Shown piece by piece: positions 15,588-23,900 of a DNA stretch of 64,000 nt. The notes under the pieces were generated by a model that was given only the letters and a program-made list of their open reading frames with translations, made no database searches and was not told the origin of the DNA. Made by a program: the position numbers and the translations under genes. Position 1 is the first letter of the stretch, and every line of letters starts with the position of its first letter. Source of the stretch: Nocardia macrotermitis (GTDB lineage Bacteria > Actinomycetota > Actinomycetes > Mycobacteriales > Mycobacteriaceae); the NCBI RefSeq assembly GCF_009604405.1, contig NZ_WEGK01000018.1, forward strand, positions 1 through 64,000, written 5' to 3'.

Positions 15588-16636
15588 TGCCCACCGACCT
15601 GCTCGGGCTGATCGGATTCGCTCTGGCCGGATCGCTGCCCGTGACCGCGCTGGGCGCACTGGCCATGCGCCTGACCCACAATCGCAGCCTCACCGGCAGC
15701 ATGGTGTTGCTGGTACTGATTCCTACGCTGGCCACCCTGGTCGGGGTGGTCGCGGTGAGCGGCATGATGTTCACCGACGAACTGCGCCGCATCGCGGTGG
15801 TACTGGCCGTGGTCACCATCGTCGCGGTGCCCGCGGCCATCGTGCTGGGGCGGGCCCAGGCTCGAAAGACGGTGTGGGAGCGGCAGATGCGCGAACAGGA
15901 ACGCGCCGCCGAACGTTCCCGCCGCGAACTCGTCGCCTGGGTGAGCCACGATCTGCGCACCCCGCTGGCCGGTATCCGGGCCATGGGGGAGGCGCTGGTC
16001 GACGGCGTGATCGATCAGCCCGAAACCGTGGAGCGTTACGCGAATCGCATTGTCCTGGAAACGAATCGGCTCTCGACCATGGTGGACGACCTGTTCGAGA
16101 TGTCGAAGATCAACTCCGGCGCGCTGCGCCTACAACTCGAACCGGTGGATCTGCGCGAACTCGTCGACGAGGTCGCCGCAGCCAACCAGCCGACCGCCGT
16201 CCGTGCCGGGGTGAGTCTGGTTGCACACCAACCTGATTCGGAGATCCCGGTATCCGCCAGCGATCGCGCCCTGACCCGGGTGCTGACCAACCTGGTCGCC
16301 AACGCCATCGAACACACCCCGTCCGGCGGTCGCATCGAGATCTGCTCCGGCATCCGCGACGGCCGGGCCTTCACCCAGGTCACCGACACCGGCCCCGGTA
16401 TCGCCCCGGAGGATCTGCCCCGCATCTTCGAGGTCGCCTACCGTGGCACCGCCGCCCGCTCCAGTACCGATATCGGCAGCAACAGCGGCATGGGCCTGGC
16501 CATCGCCGCGGGCCTGATCCAGGCCCATCACGGCGATATCAGCGCCCACAACCAGGACCTCGGCTGTCGCTTCGAAATCCGCCTCCCGCTGCTGCCGCAC
16601 CCCGAGACCGCGGCGAGCGCCCGCACTTCGTCCTGA
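15587..16636 (+). CDS. Sensor histidine kinase, 349 aa
   Basis: Two N-terminal helices (residues about 5-27 and 38-62) plus a third hydrophobic stretch to about 85 anchor the protein; there is no large extracellular sensor and no obvious HAMP domain. The H box is SHDLRTPLAGIRAMGE, the N box LTRVLTNLVANAIEHTPSGG, and the G boxes DTGPGIAPEDLPRIFE and GMGLAIAAGLIQAHHG, all intact. It overlaps the response regulator stop (TGATG). It probably senses a membrane-intrinsic signal. Confidence 0.95.
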   Translation: MPTDLLGLIGFALAGSLPVTALGALAMRLTHNRSLTGSMVLLVLIPTLATLVGVVAVSGMMFTDELRRIAVVLAVVTIVAVPAAIVLGRAQARKTVWERQMREQERAAERSRRELVAWVSHDLRTPLAGIRAMGEALVDGVIDQPETVERYANRIVLETNRLSTMVDDLFEMSKINSGALRLQLEPVDLRELVDEVAAANQPTAVRAGVSLVAHQPDSEIPVSASDRALTRVLTNLVANAIEHTPSGGRIEICSGIRDGRAFTQVTDTGPGIAPEDLPRIFEVAYRGTAARSSTDIGSNSGMGLAIAAGLIQAHHGDISAHNQDLGCRFEIRLPLLPHPETAASARTSS

Positions 16637-16678
16637 TTGCGCCGTTCCGCGATGCCCGAGATCGTCGGGTCGAGGGGG

Positions 16679-16706
16679 TTGCCGCAGGTGCTACCGTAAT
16701 TATGTC
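16679..16706 (+). promoter_or_regulatory. Promoter candidate for the small secreted peptide gene
   Basis: TTGCCG (16679-16684) and TATGTC (16701-16706) with a 16-base spacer, followed by a T-rich stretch. It is placed about 50 bases before the start codon of the secreted peptide. Confidence 0.35.
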
Positions 16707-16760
16707 GATTTTTCTTCGGAGCCGGTGACCGTGGTTCTCGATTCGAAGGAGTTGATGAAG

Positions 16761-16982
16761 ATGCTCGCAGGAATTGCCCGCTCGGCGGCGATCGCCGCAG
16801 CAGCAGTCCCACTCGTCGCCCTGGCGGCATCGTCCGCATCGGCTGCCCAGCCCGACACACCGACATCCGCCGCCAGGGACCGGCCCGCGACGTCGACCGT
16901 GGATTCGCCCTATATCTGGGTGAACATCTGCGTCCACATCCCGACGCCCGGATCCGCCACCCTGAACTGGTGCTGGCCGTAG
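16761..16982 (+). CDS. Small secreted two-cysteine peptide, 73 aa precursor
   Basis: ATG 16761 has AAGGAG 9 bases upstream; a nearer in-frame ATG (16755) is only 3 bases from it. A clear Sec signal peptide (about residues 1-28, ARSAAIAAAAVPLVALAASS) ends in ASA-AQ. The mature peptide of about 45 residues is Ser/Thr/Pro-rich and ends with NICVHIPTPGSATLNWCWP, two cysteines that could form a 13-residue disulfide loop, plus three tryptophans in the C-terminal third. No family is recognised. It lies 120 bases after the two-component system, so it may belong to that regulon. Confidence 0.6.
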   Translation: MLAGIARSAAIAAAAVPLVALAASSASAAQPDTPTSAARDRPATSTVDSPYIWVNICVHIPTPGSATLNWCWP

Positions 16983-17002
16983 TTCCGTTCGCTCGCCCGC
17001 GG

Positions 17003-18064
17003 TCAGCGCCACTGCGGTGCGCCGGTGCCGGACGCGGGGCGCAGGGGTGCGGTGGCGAACTCGGTGAGGCCGTCGGCGGGAGCGATGGTGGCACTGAAAT
17101 CCAGTAGGGCGCTGGCTCTTTCGGGGCTGGCCACGATGTGGCGGACGTCGCCGGGGCGGTACTGTCCGGTGACGGTGGGTGGTTTGCCGTGGTGGGCACG
17201 GGCGAGCAGGTCGGCGACCTCGCGGATGCTGATGGGGGTGCCCGAGGCGATGTTCAGGGGGACGAAGCCGGGGAGCGGGCGGTGCAGGGCGGCGAGGTTG
17301 GCCGCGGCGATATCGCGAACGTGGACGAAATCGCGCATCTGCGTGCCGTCCTCGAAGACGCGCGGTGATTCGCCCGCCTCGAGGGCCGAGCGGAAGATGG
17401 CCGCGACCCCGGAATACGGTGTGTCCCTTGGCATACCGTCGCCGTAGACGTTGTGGTACCGCAGTGCGGTGACCGTGCCGCCGGTCACCGCGGTCCAGGC
17501 GTTCGCGTAATTCTCCTGTGCCACTTTGCTCGCCGCGTACAGGCTGCGCGGGCACAGCGGGTTGTCCTCGTCGATCACGCTCCAGCGCAACGGTTCTCCG
17601 GTTTCGGGATCGAGATGATCGAACAGTCCGCGATCCAGATCGTCTCGTCGGCGCGGCGCCGGAACCGCCGGTGTGCCGTCGGCGGTGTGATACCGGCCCT
17701 CGCCGTAGACGACCATCGAGGAGGCCAGCACCAGCCGCCGCACCCCGGTCTCGGCCATCGCGGCCAGCAGGACCGCGGTGCCGAGATCGTTGTGGCTGGC
17801 GTAGGCGGGTGCGTCGGCGGCGCTGACCCCCGCACCCACCACCGCGGCCTGATGGCACACCGCGTCGACCCCGCGTAGCAGCGCGGTGAGCGCGTCCGGA
17901 TCACGCACGTCGACCCGGTGCACCTGCTCGGGCGCGGCCGCGTCGATCCCGTGTGCGGCCGCCAGCATGAGATCGACGGCCACCACCTCGTCGCCCGCGT
18001 CGGTCAGCGCGCGGCGAATATGGGACCCGATGAAGCCGGCCGCGCCGGTGAGCAGTACCCGCAT
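17003..18064 (-). CDS. NAD-dependent nucleotide-sugar epimerase/dehydratase (extended SDR), 353 aa
   Basis: Rossmann motif GAAGFIGSH at the N-terminus, catalytic Ser/Thr in LASSMVVYGEG and the YxxxK pair in YAASKVAQENYA. The substrate region includes ALRYHNVYGDGMP and DGTQMRDFVHVRD, characteristic of UDP-glucose/galactose 4-epimerase-like enzymes. It is full length. It may feed an activated sugar to the glycosyltransferases at 12.0-14.9 kb. The product is not determinable from motifs alone. It is separately transcribed on the minus strand. Confidence 0.85.
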   Translation of the reverse strand: MRVLLTGAAGFIGSHIRRALTDAGDEVVAVDLMLAAAHGIDAAAPEQVHRVDVRDPDALTALLRGVDAVCHQAAVVGAGVSAADAPAYASHNDLGTAVLLAAMAETGVRRLVLASSMVVYGEGRYHTADGTPAVPAPRRRDDLDRGLFDHLDPETGEPLRWSVIDEDNPLCPRSLYAASKVAQENYANAWTAVTGGTVTALRYHNVYGDGMPRDTPYSGVAAIFRSALEAGESPRVFEDGTQMRDFVHVRDIAAANLAALHRPLPGFVPLNIASGTPISIREVADLLARAHHGKPPTVTGQYRPGDVRHIVASPERASALLDFSATIAPADGLTEFATAPLRPASGTGAPQWR

Positions 18065-18179
18065 CGCCTCAGGCCGGATTCGGTCGTGTGGAAGTCATGT
18101 ACCGATCCTGGCCCGCGCGCCGCCGTTCGGGTACGCGACACCGCCGTCCGTAAGGAATTCGTCACAAGCTCCCGGCGGG

Positions 18180-19742
18180 TCAGGTGTGCGTGGTGAACGT
18201 CGCCATCATCGCCATGTCCTCGTGCTCGAGATTGTGACAGTGCAGCACGTACCGCCCCGGATAGTCGGTGAACCGCACGGCGATCTCGGCGAGTTCACTG
18301 GCTCCCAGATAGACGGTGTCCTTCCAGCCCGCATCGGTGGCCTGGGGTGGCGCGCCGTTGCGGGAGAGCACCTGGAATTGGTTGAGGTGCAGGTGAATCG
18401 GATGATCGAGATCGGTGGACAGCCGCCAGATCTCCACCTCGCCCAGACGCGGCCGGGCGATCGGTTCGCGCGGATCGTAGGGCCGTCCGTTGATCAGCCA
18501 GCCGCTCATCGAGCCGGAATCCCCACGGCGGAAATCGAATCGGCGGGTGGTGACCGCGTCGTGCCGGTGCAGTGGCGCGATCTCGGAGAGTCGATCGGGC
18601 ACCGTGGAGGTGTCCGCGACCCGCTCGACGACCTCGAAACGCATGACGCGCGTGGTGTTTCCGTCGCCGAGGTCGTTGTGGATGTCGACGCGGTCGCCGA
18701 CCGAACATCCGGACAGATCCAGGATCACCTCGTAGCGTTCGCCGGGCGCGATCGTCAGTTCGTCCACCCGTTGTGGTTCCCGCAGCAGCCCGCCGTCCGA
18801 GCCGATCTGCACGAAATGTCCGTCCCCGCGCGGCATGTCGACGCGGAGCCGGTAGACGCGGGCATTGGATCCGTTGATCAGGCGCAGCCGGTGCCGAGCT
18901 GTGCCGACCCGGTGCACCGGCCAGGGCACGCCGTTCACCAGAATCACGTCGCCCAGCACGCCGCGGCCGAATTTCCCGGTCACCCCGGGCGTGTGCAGGG
19001 CGGTGGGATCGATGGCCGGATAGTTGAACGCCCCGGTCGCGTCGAATGCCCGATCGGTGATCAGCAACGGCAGATCCCGTGTGCCCGAGGGTAATCCGAG
19101 TCGCCGCTCGTCCGGGTCGACGATCAGGTGCACCCCGGCCAGTCCACGCCACACCGATGCGCCGGTGAAATCCATCCGATGATCGTGATACCAGAGCGTC
19201 GCCGCGGGCTGCCCGGCCGGATAGATGTAATCGCGCTCACCGATCATGGTGTGTGCCAAGGGATCCGAGGTCATCATCATCGCGTCGTGCGGGCTCATCG
19301 TGTCGACGGGTGACAGCAGATCGGTCGGATACCCGTCCGATGCCTCGGGCACATGCCCGCCGTGCAGATGAACCACCACCGGCACGGGTAACTCGTTGCG
19401 ATGCGTGATCACCGCGCGGCGACCGCGTTCGGTCACCAGCAGCGGCCCGGGGAAGGTGCCGTCGTAACCCCAGATCGGCGTCGAATAACCGGGCAGCACA
19501 ACGGCATTCGCGCGCCGCTGGACGATCCGGTAGTAGTCCGTGGTCGCATCGCGGCGAATCGGAGTGAGTGGCGAGGGCACCCGCAGCGGCAGCGTGAATG
19601 GTTCGGGCAGCCGGGCCGAACTGGTCAGATGCACCCGGTCGTCCGGGGAATCGGCGGTCAACTGCCAGGCCCCGGCCGCCCCGGCCACCCCGACCGCCGC
19701 CGCGATCCGGAACAGGGACCGTCGGGAGAACGCGGAGTTCAT
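18180..19742 (-). CDS. Tat-exported multicopper oxidase, 520 aa
   Basis: N-terminal twin-arginine signal FSRRSLFRIAAAVG. All four copper-ligand motifs are present: HLHGGH, WYHDHRMD, HPIHLHLNQFQVL and YVLHCHNLEHEDMAMM, the last giving a Met axial ligand at the type 1 site. The architecture is that of CotA/CueO-like three-domain laccases. ATG 19742 overlaps the stop of the upstream membrane protein by one base (TGATG), so the two are coupled. A role in copper tolerance, or oxidation of a phenolic or envelope substrate, is plausible. The His-tailed permease with a CsoR-like operator at 10.7 kb could be functionally related but is unlinked in transcription. Confidence 0.93.
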   Translation of the reverse strand: MNSAFSRRSLFRIAAAVGVAGAAGAWQLTADSPDDRVHLTSSARLPEPFTLPLRVPSPLTPIRRDATTDYYRIVQRRANAVVLPGYSTPIWGYDGTFPGPLLVTERGRRAVITHRNELPVPVVVHLHGGHVPEASDGYPTDLLSPVDTMSPHDAMMMTSDPLAHTMIGERDYIYPAGQPAATLWYHDHRMDFTGASVWRGLAGVHLIVDPDERRLGLPSGTRDLPLLITDRAFDATGAFNYPAIDPTALHTPGVTGKFGRGVLGDVILVNGVPWPVHRVGTARHRLRLINGSNARVYRLRVDMPRGDGHFVQIGSDGGLLREPQRVDELTIAPGERYEVILDLSGCSVGDRVDIHNDLGDGNTTRVMRFEVVERVADTSTVPDRLSEIAPLHRHDAVTTRRFDFRRGDSGSMSGWLINGRPYDPREPIARPRLGEVEIWRLSTDLDHPIHLHLNQFQVLSRNGAPPQATDAGWKDTVYLGASELAEIAVRFTDYPGRYVLHCHNLEHEDMAMMATFTTHT

Positions 19743-20131
19743 CAGGCCGCGACCTCGGTCTCGATCGCCGGCTTCGCCCACACCTGCATCGTCACCGCGA
19801 CCAGACCTGCCACGAGCGCGACGCCCAGCGGCACGTGCACGGCCAGAATCGCCTTGTGCCCCAACCCGATCTCGGCTCCCGCGGCAACGGTCAGCGCCGC
19901 ACTACGCAGCACGGCCCGCCCGGTGGCCTGCCCGAACCGCCACGCCGCGGCGAAACACAGCGTCATGATCAGCATGCCGATCGCCATGATCGACCCGTTC
20001 AGCGAATGCGCGTCCAACCCGTCGTAACTTCCGGCCATCAGGCGTCCGGCGAACATGGCCTGGGCGAAGCTGTCCAGCGCGACCAGGGTCGTCACCGTCC
20101 GGAGCAGCCGCTGCCACGCGCGCGGCGTCAC
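19742..20131 (-). CDS. Small four-helix membrane protein, 129 aa
   Basis: GTG 20131 overlaps the stop of the methyltransferase gene as GTGA, and its own TGA overlaps the oxidase ATG, so the reading frame is fixed at both ends by coupling. About four transmembrane helices (LVALDSFAQAMFAGRLM, MAIGMLIMTLCFAAAWRFG, ALTVAAGAEIGLGH, VHVPLGVALVAGLVAVTM). A conserved His in GLGHKAILAVHVPLG suggests possible haem or metal binding, an inference only. No family was recognised. Operon order methyltransferase - membrane protein - oxidase suggests a joint function. Confidence 0.75.
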   Translation of the reverse strand: MTPRAWQRLLRTVTTLVALDSFAQAMFAGRLMAGSYDGLDAHSLNGSIMAIGMLIMTLCFAAAWRFGQATGRAVLRSAALTVAAGAEIGLGHKAILAVHVPLGVALVAGLVAVTMQVWAKPAIETEVAA

Positions 20132-20772
20132 CCCTGCCGCCGCGCGCTGAAAAGCCAAGCGGGAATGGGGGTTCGGGCCTCGGCACCGGGCAGCTTGCCC
20201 AGCATCGTGGCGGGTCGCAGCTCCTCGATGCTCCAACCGGTCGCGAAACTCTCGCGGAGTTCGGCCTCGGTGATCCGGCGCGGCCCGGGGCCGGGCTCGG
20301 CCGCCGCACTGACCGCCAGTATGTGCACGAGCGCGCCCGGCACCGAAACCCGGTGCAGCGCTGCGACATAGCGGCTTCGATCGGCGTCGCCGAAGGTGTG
20401 GAACAGGCCGGAATCCAGCACGCTGTCGAATTGTCCGTCGTAGCCGGACAATTCGCAGGCGTCGGCCACGGCGAACTCGGCCTCGATGCCGCGCAGCGCG
20501 GCCTTGGCGCGGGCGTGCTCGATGGCCGCCGGTGCGCCGTCGATACCGGTCACCCGATGTCCGCGCGTGGTCAGGAACAGTACGTTCTCGCCGGTGCCGC
20601 ATCCGGCGTCCAGCACGCGCGGGCCGAACGCGCCCGCGCTCTCCAGTTCCTCGACCAGCGGCTGAGCCTGGCCGATATCCCAGCCGGCGGACCGGACGTC
20701 GGATCCGTCGGCGGGCTGGGTCCGGTAGAAAGCGTCGAAGTATTCGGTCGGGTTGGTGGACGGTGTCGTCAC
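20128..20772 (-). CDS. Class I SAM-dependent methyltransferase, 214 aa
   Basis: SAM-binding motif I RVLDAGCGTGEN at about residue 52, acidic strand-2 end VTGIDGAPAAIE, then VADACEL and DSVLDSGLFHTFGD, typical of small-molecule methyltransferases with the LF-T-F signature. It is the first gene of a three-gene minus-strand operon (with a membrane protein and the multicopper oxidase) and divergent from a MarR gene. The intergenic region contains AGTTCAGA half-sites, so MarR control is likely. The acceptor substrate is unknown. Confidence 0.9.
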   Translation of the reverse strand: MTTPSTNPTEYFDAFYRTQPADGSDVRSAGWDIGQAQPLVEELESAGAFGPRVLDAGCGTGENVLFLTTRGHRVTGIDGAPAAIEHARAKAALRGIEAEFAVADACELSGYDGQFDSVLDSGLFHTFGDADRSRYVAALHRVSVPGALVHILAVSAAAEPGPGPRRITEAELRESFATGWSIEELRPATMLGKLPGAEARTPIPAWLFSARRQG

Positions 20773-20787
20773 GATGATCCCCTTGAT

Positions 20788-20822
20788 AGTTCAGATTTCC
20801 GAATAGTTCAGAAGTCTGAACT
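20788..20822. promoter_or_regulatory. MarR-type operator in the divergent methyltransferase/marR region
   Basis: AGTTCAGAAGTCTGAACT (20805-20822) is a perfect inverted repeat with 8-base arms around AG. A further AGTTCAGA half-site lies at 20788-20795, 17 bases upstream. Both sit between the divergent start codons and would cover the promoters of both transcripts, including an extended -10-like TGTATGCT at 20824-20831. Confidence 0.7.
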
Positions 20823-20860
20823 TGTATGCTGGGTGCTGTCAAGAGGGACCGGGAGGCGTA

Positions 20861-21367
20861 GTGGAAGAGGCATCGGCCGACGGCGCGGATGTGGCATCGA
20901 CCGTGAGTGCGGAGCAACGACGTCGGCTGACGATGCTCGTGCCGATGGTCTCCGCCTACCTGCGGCGTGCCCGGAACGACATGCCACCGGTGATCCGGAA
21001 GGTGTTCGAGCAGGCGGGACTGGGTGCGCGGCACGGCGCGGTGCTGGGCTTCGTGGTGTCGTCGGGCCCGGCGAGCGTGAGTGAGGTGGCCCGGCAACTG
21101 GGGCTCGGGCTCACCAATGCCAGTCAGCTCAGCGGGGAGCTCACCCGGGCCGGGCTGCTACAGCGGCGCAACGATCCGGCCGACCATCGGCGCACACTGC
21201 TCTCGGCCGCGCCGGAGTACCGCGCGGCCTTCGAGGAATTCCTCGCCCGGCGCAGTGCGGGGCTGTTCCGCGCGATGGATCGGCTCACGCCCGAGGAGCG
21301 GCACGGATTCCTCGCCGGAATGCAGGCGTGGGTGGATGAGATCGAGGGGGAACAGGGCGGAGCGTAG
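20861..21367 (+). CDS. MarR-family transcriptional regulator, 168 aa
   Basis: Winged helix at about residues 60-125 (GPASVSEVARQLGLGLTNAS, LSGELTRAGLLQRRNDPADH, with the DxRR wing as DHRRTLL). GTG 20861 follows GGGAGG and fits normal MarR length; the frame is open upstream into the operator, which cannot be coding for this mRNA. It is divergent from the methyltransferase-oxidase operon with shared palindromic sites, so it probably represses that operon and itself. Possible inducers are phenolic compounds or oxidants. Confidence 0.88.
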   Translation: MEEASADGADVASTVSAEQRRRLTMLVPMVSAYLRRARNDMPPVIRKVFEQAGLGARHGAVLGFVVSSGPASVSEVARQLGLGLTNASQLSGELTRAGLLQRRNDPADHRRTLLSAAPEYRAAFEEFLARRSAGLFRAMDRLTPEERHGFLAGMQAWVDEIEGEQGGA

Positions 21368-21370
21368 GGG

Positions 21371-21559
21371 TCAGAGAACCGCCTGGGTCTGGGTGGTCTT
21401 GCCGACGAGTGTGCCTGCGGCATCGTGGATTTCGGTCTCCACGACGATGAAGCGACGTCCGGTGTGCAGGGGGCGGGAGGTGGCCAGGGCGTGGCCGGAT
21501 CGGATCGCGCGCAGGAAGTTCGTCTTGGATTCCACCGTCGTGGACCTCGGGGGTAATGG
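21371..21559 (-). pseudogene. C-terminal fragment of a PaaI-type thioesterase
   Basis: Reading the minus strand from the TGA after galK (at about 21560) gives 62 codons ending at TGA 21371-21373. They include STTVESKTNFLRAI, SRPLHTGRRFIVVE and the final KTTQTQAVL. This is the second half of the hotdog domain of PaaI/YdiI thioesterases. The half with the catalytic helix is absent, and the fragment abuts the galK stop. No start codon or ribosome binding site is evident. It probably arose when galK sequence was joined here by a deletion or recombination. Confidence 0.7.
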
Positions 21560-21577
21560 CCGCGCCGAGCCGGACCC

Positions 21578-22684
21578 TCACGACTCCCGGCGCGCACCTG
21601 CCGAGGGCACCGCGACGAAAGTTCGCGGTTGTGCGAAACCCTCGGTGTGGAAACGGTTTTCGATACTCTCGACGGTCGCGTCGAGACGGTCGGTGTCCAC
21701 CAGGGCGATGATGCTGCCGCCGAATCCGCCGCCGACCATGCGCGCGCCGTGCGCACCCGCCGCCAATGCCGCGGCGACCGCCGCGTCCAACTGCGGGGTG
21801 GAGATCTCGAAATCGTCCCGCAGCGAGGCGTGTCCGGCGGTCAGGATCGGCCCGATCTCGCGCGGATCGCGGCCGTCGTGCAACATCCGCACCACCTCGA
21901 GCACCCGCGCGTTCTCCGAGACGATGTGCCGGGCCCGGCGTCGCGGCGCGTCCGCGGCGATCCGCTCGACCGCCGCGATATCGGTGATCTCGCGCAGCGA
22001 CCGCACCCCGAGCGCGGCTGCGGCCTGCTCACATTCCTTGCGGCGCTGGGCATATCCGCCACCGGCGTGCTGATGCGGGGTATTGGTGTCCGCGACCAGC
22101 AGCGTCAGCCCGGCCGCGGCCAGATCGAAGGGCACCTGGTCGTGTTCGCCCCGGCCGAAGTCCAGGAACAGCGCGTGCCCGGCCGTGCACAGCACCGACG
22201 CGGACTGATCCAGCGTCCCGGTGGCCGCGCCGACATACGAGTTCTCCGCGGCCCGGCCGATATCGATCAGCTCGGCATCGGTGACCGGCAGCTCGAACAG
22301 ATCGCGCAGCGCGACCGCGACCGCGCACTCCACCGCCGCCGAGGAGGACAGCCCCGCGCCGACCGGCACCGCGCCGTCCAGTTCGAGCCGCACACCCGCA
22401 ATCGCGTATCCCCGCCGGACGTACTCGTGCACGACGCCGAGCGGATACCGCGCCCAGCCGGTCACCGTCGCATCCGCGAGCCCGGCGATCGGCTCGGTGA
22501 TCACCTCGCCGGGATGCTGTCGTGACGAAACCATCACTCGCGCATCGGATTCGGCCGTCGCCGCGCACCGCACCACATGCGGCAGCGCGATCGGCAACGC
22601 GTAGCCGTCGTTGTAATCGGTGTGCTCGCCGATGATGTTGACCCGTCCGGGGGCGACCCAGACGCCCTGTTCGACTCCGCTCAC
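21578..22684 (-). CDS. galK: Galactokinase, 368 aa
   Basis: GHMP kinase phosphorylating galactose to galactose-1-phosphate in the Leloir pathway. The galactokinase signature APGRVNIIGEHTDYNDGYAL is at residues about 10-29, the ATP loop VPVGAGLSSSAAVE is in the middle, and GARMVGGGFGGSIIAL is near the C-terminus. GTG 22684 overlaps the galT stop as GTGA and gives the normal N-terminus. It is the second gene of galTK and is followed by a thioesterase remnant. Confidence 0.95.
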   Translation of the reverse strand: MSGVEQGVWVAPGRVNIIGEHTDYNDGYALPIALPHVVRCAATAESDARVMVSSRQHPGEVITEPIAGLADATVTGWARYPLGVVHEYVRRGYAIAGVRLELDGAVPVGAGLSSSAAVECAVAVALRDLFELPVTDAELIDIGRAAENSYVGAATGTLDQSASVLCTAGHALFLDFGRGEHDQVPFDLAAAGLTLLVADTNTPHQHAGGGYAQRRKECEQAAAALGVRSLREITDIAAVERIAADAPRRRARHIVSENARVLEVVRMLHDGRDPREIGPILTAGHASLRDDFEISTPQLDAAVAAALAAGAHGARMVGGGFGGSIIALVDTDRLDATVESIENRFHTEGFAQPRTFVAVPSAGARRES

Positions 22685-23775
22685 GACGCGGTGACCTCCC
22701 GCAGTTCGGCCGCGACCGTCTCCGGGGTGGTGTCGCTGATGAAGACGTTCATGCCGGATTCGGATCCGGCCAGGTACTTGAGCTTGCCCGCCGCCCGGCG
22801 GATCGAGAACAGCTGTAGGTTCAGCCACCAATCATCGCGGGGCACACCGGATTTCGGTGTCGGGGCCTGATTCCAGGCGGCGATGTACGGCATCGGGGTG
22901 TCGAAACGGTGGGCGAAGCGGCCCAGCACGTCCAGATAGAGTTCGGCGAACGCGTCGCGCTGGGCGTCGTCGAGGTCGGGCAGGTCGGCCACCCGGCGAT
23001 GCGGATACAACTGCACCTCGTACGGCCAGCGGGCGAACGGCGGCACGAAGGCGGTCCACTCCTCGTTGGCCGCGACCACGCGCAGTCCGGCCGCGCGCTC
23101 GGCGGCGAGCAGATCGCCGAACAGGTTGCCGCCGTGGGCTTTCCGATACTCCGCGACATTGGCGGCGATCTTCGCGACGCGCGGCGTGACGAAGGGGTAG
23201 GCGTAGATCTGCCCGTGCGGATGCGCCAGGGTGACCCCGATCTCCTCGCCGTGGTTCTCGAAGCAGAACACCTGGCCGACGCCGTCCAATTCGCTCAGTT
23301 CGGCGGTGCGATGGGCCCACACGTCCACCACCATGCGCGCCCGCTGCGGGTCCAGCCGATCGAAGGAGGAATCGTGAACACTGGTGAAGCACACCACTTC
23401 ACAGCGTCCGTATCCGTCCCGGAGTTCGGTGAGCGGCGAACCCGCCACCGCGGCGGGCAATTCGATGTGATCGGTCGACAATGACGGAAACCGATTCTCG
23501 AAAACCGCTATCTCGTAATCGGATTCGGGAATCTCGGTGGCCCGTTCCGGCGTCGACGGGCACAGCGGGCACAGATCCGCCGGAGGCAGGAAGGTGCGGG
23601 TCTGGCGATGCGAGGCCAGCACCACCCATTCGCCGAGCAGCGGATCGAATCGACGCTGCGAATGGGTGGTCGTCGTCGGCAGGTCGCGGGTGTCGATCGC
23701 GTTGCGCGCCACCGGTTCCCGGTCGAAGTACAGGATCTCGCGGCCGTCGGCGAGGCGGCGACGGGTGGTGATCAT
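22681..23775 (-). CDS. galT: Galactose-1-phosphate uridylyltransferase, 364 aa
   Basis: Transfers UMP between UDP-glucose and galactose-1-phosphate. The histidine-triad active site is HPHGQ (GVTLAHPHGQIYAYPF), with CPLCPS as the N-terminal metal site and FENRFPSL and QLYPHRRVADLPDL as typical strands. ATG 23775 gives the usual N-terminus (MITTRRRLADGREILYFD); a GTG at 23799 would add 8 residues, and neither has a strong ribosome binding site. It is first gene of the galTK operon, with a LacI-type operator about 100 bases upstream. Confidence 0.95.
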   Translation of the reverse strand: MITTRRRLADGREILYFDREPVARNAIDTRDLPTTTTHSQRRFDPLLGEWVVLASHRQTRTFLPPADLCPLCPSTPERATEIPESDYEIAVFENRFPSLSTDHIELPAAVAGSPLTELRDGYGRCEVVCFTSVHDSSFDRLDPQRARMVVDVWAHRTAELSELDGVGQVFCFENHGEEIGVTLAHPHGQIYAYPFVTPRVAKIAANVAEYRKAHGGNLFGDLLAAERAAGLRVVAANEEWTAFVPPFARWPYEVQLYPHRRVADLPDLDDAQRDAFAELYLDVLGRFAHRFDTPMPYIAAWNQAPTPKSGVPRDDWWLNLQLFSIRRAAGKLKYLAGSESGMNVFISDTTPETVAAELREVTAS

Positions 23776-23876
23776 CGGCGGGCCCGCCGCGGTGTGCACA
23801 TCTGGTCAGGTCCGAGCGCCATGCCAACCTCCGATCGGGACACGTGAGAGTCGGTCCGGACAGTACACCGGAAGGT

Positions 23877-23890
23877 TGTGAGCGCTCACA
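23877..23890. promoter_or_regulatory. LacI/GalR-family operator upstream of galTK
   Basis: TGTGAGCGCTCACA is a perfect 14-base palindrome with the central CG/GC step typical of LacI-family sites (compare the symmetric lac operator and the Streptomyces CebR site). It is about 100 bases upstream of galT. The regulator gene is not adjacent. Confidence 0.7.
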
Positions 23891-23900
23891 TCAGGGCGGT

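Noticed and set aside
12008..20772. Arsenosugar biosynthesis cluster
   Set aside because: DUF2064 and a methyltransferase are present, but no radical SAM ArsS or ArsM-specific cysteines are seen and the genes are in different operons.
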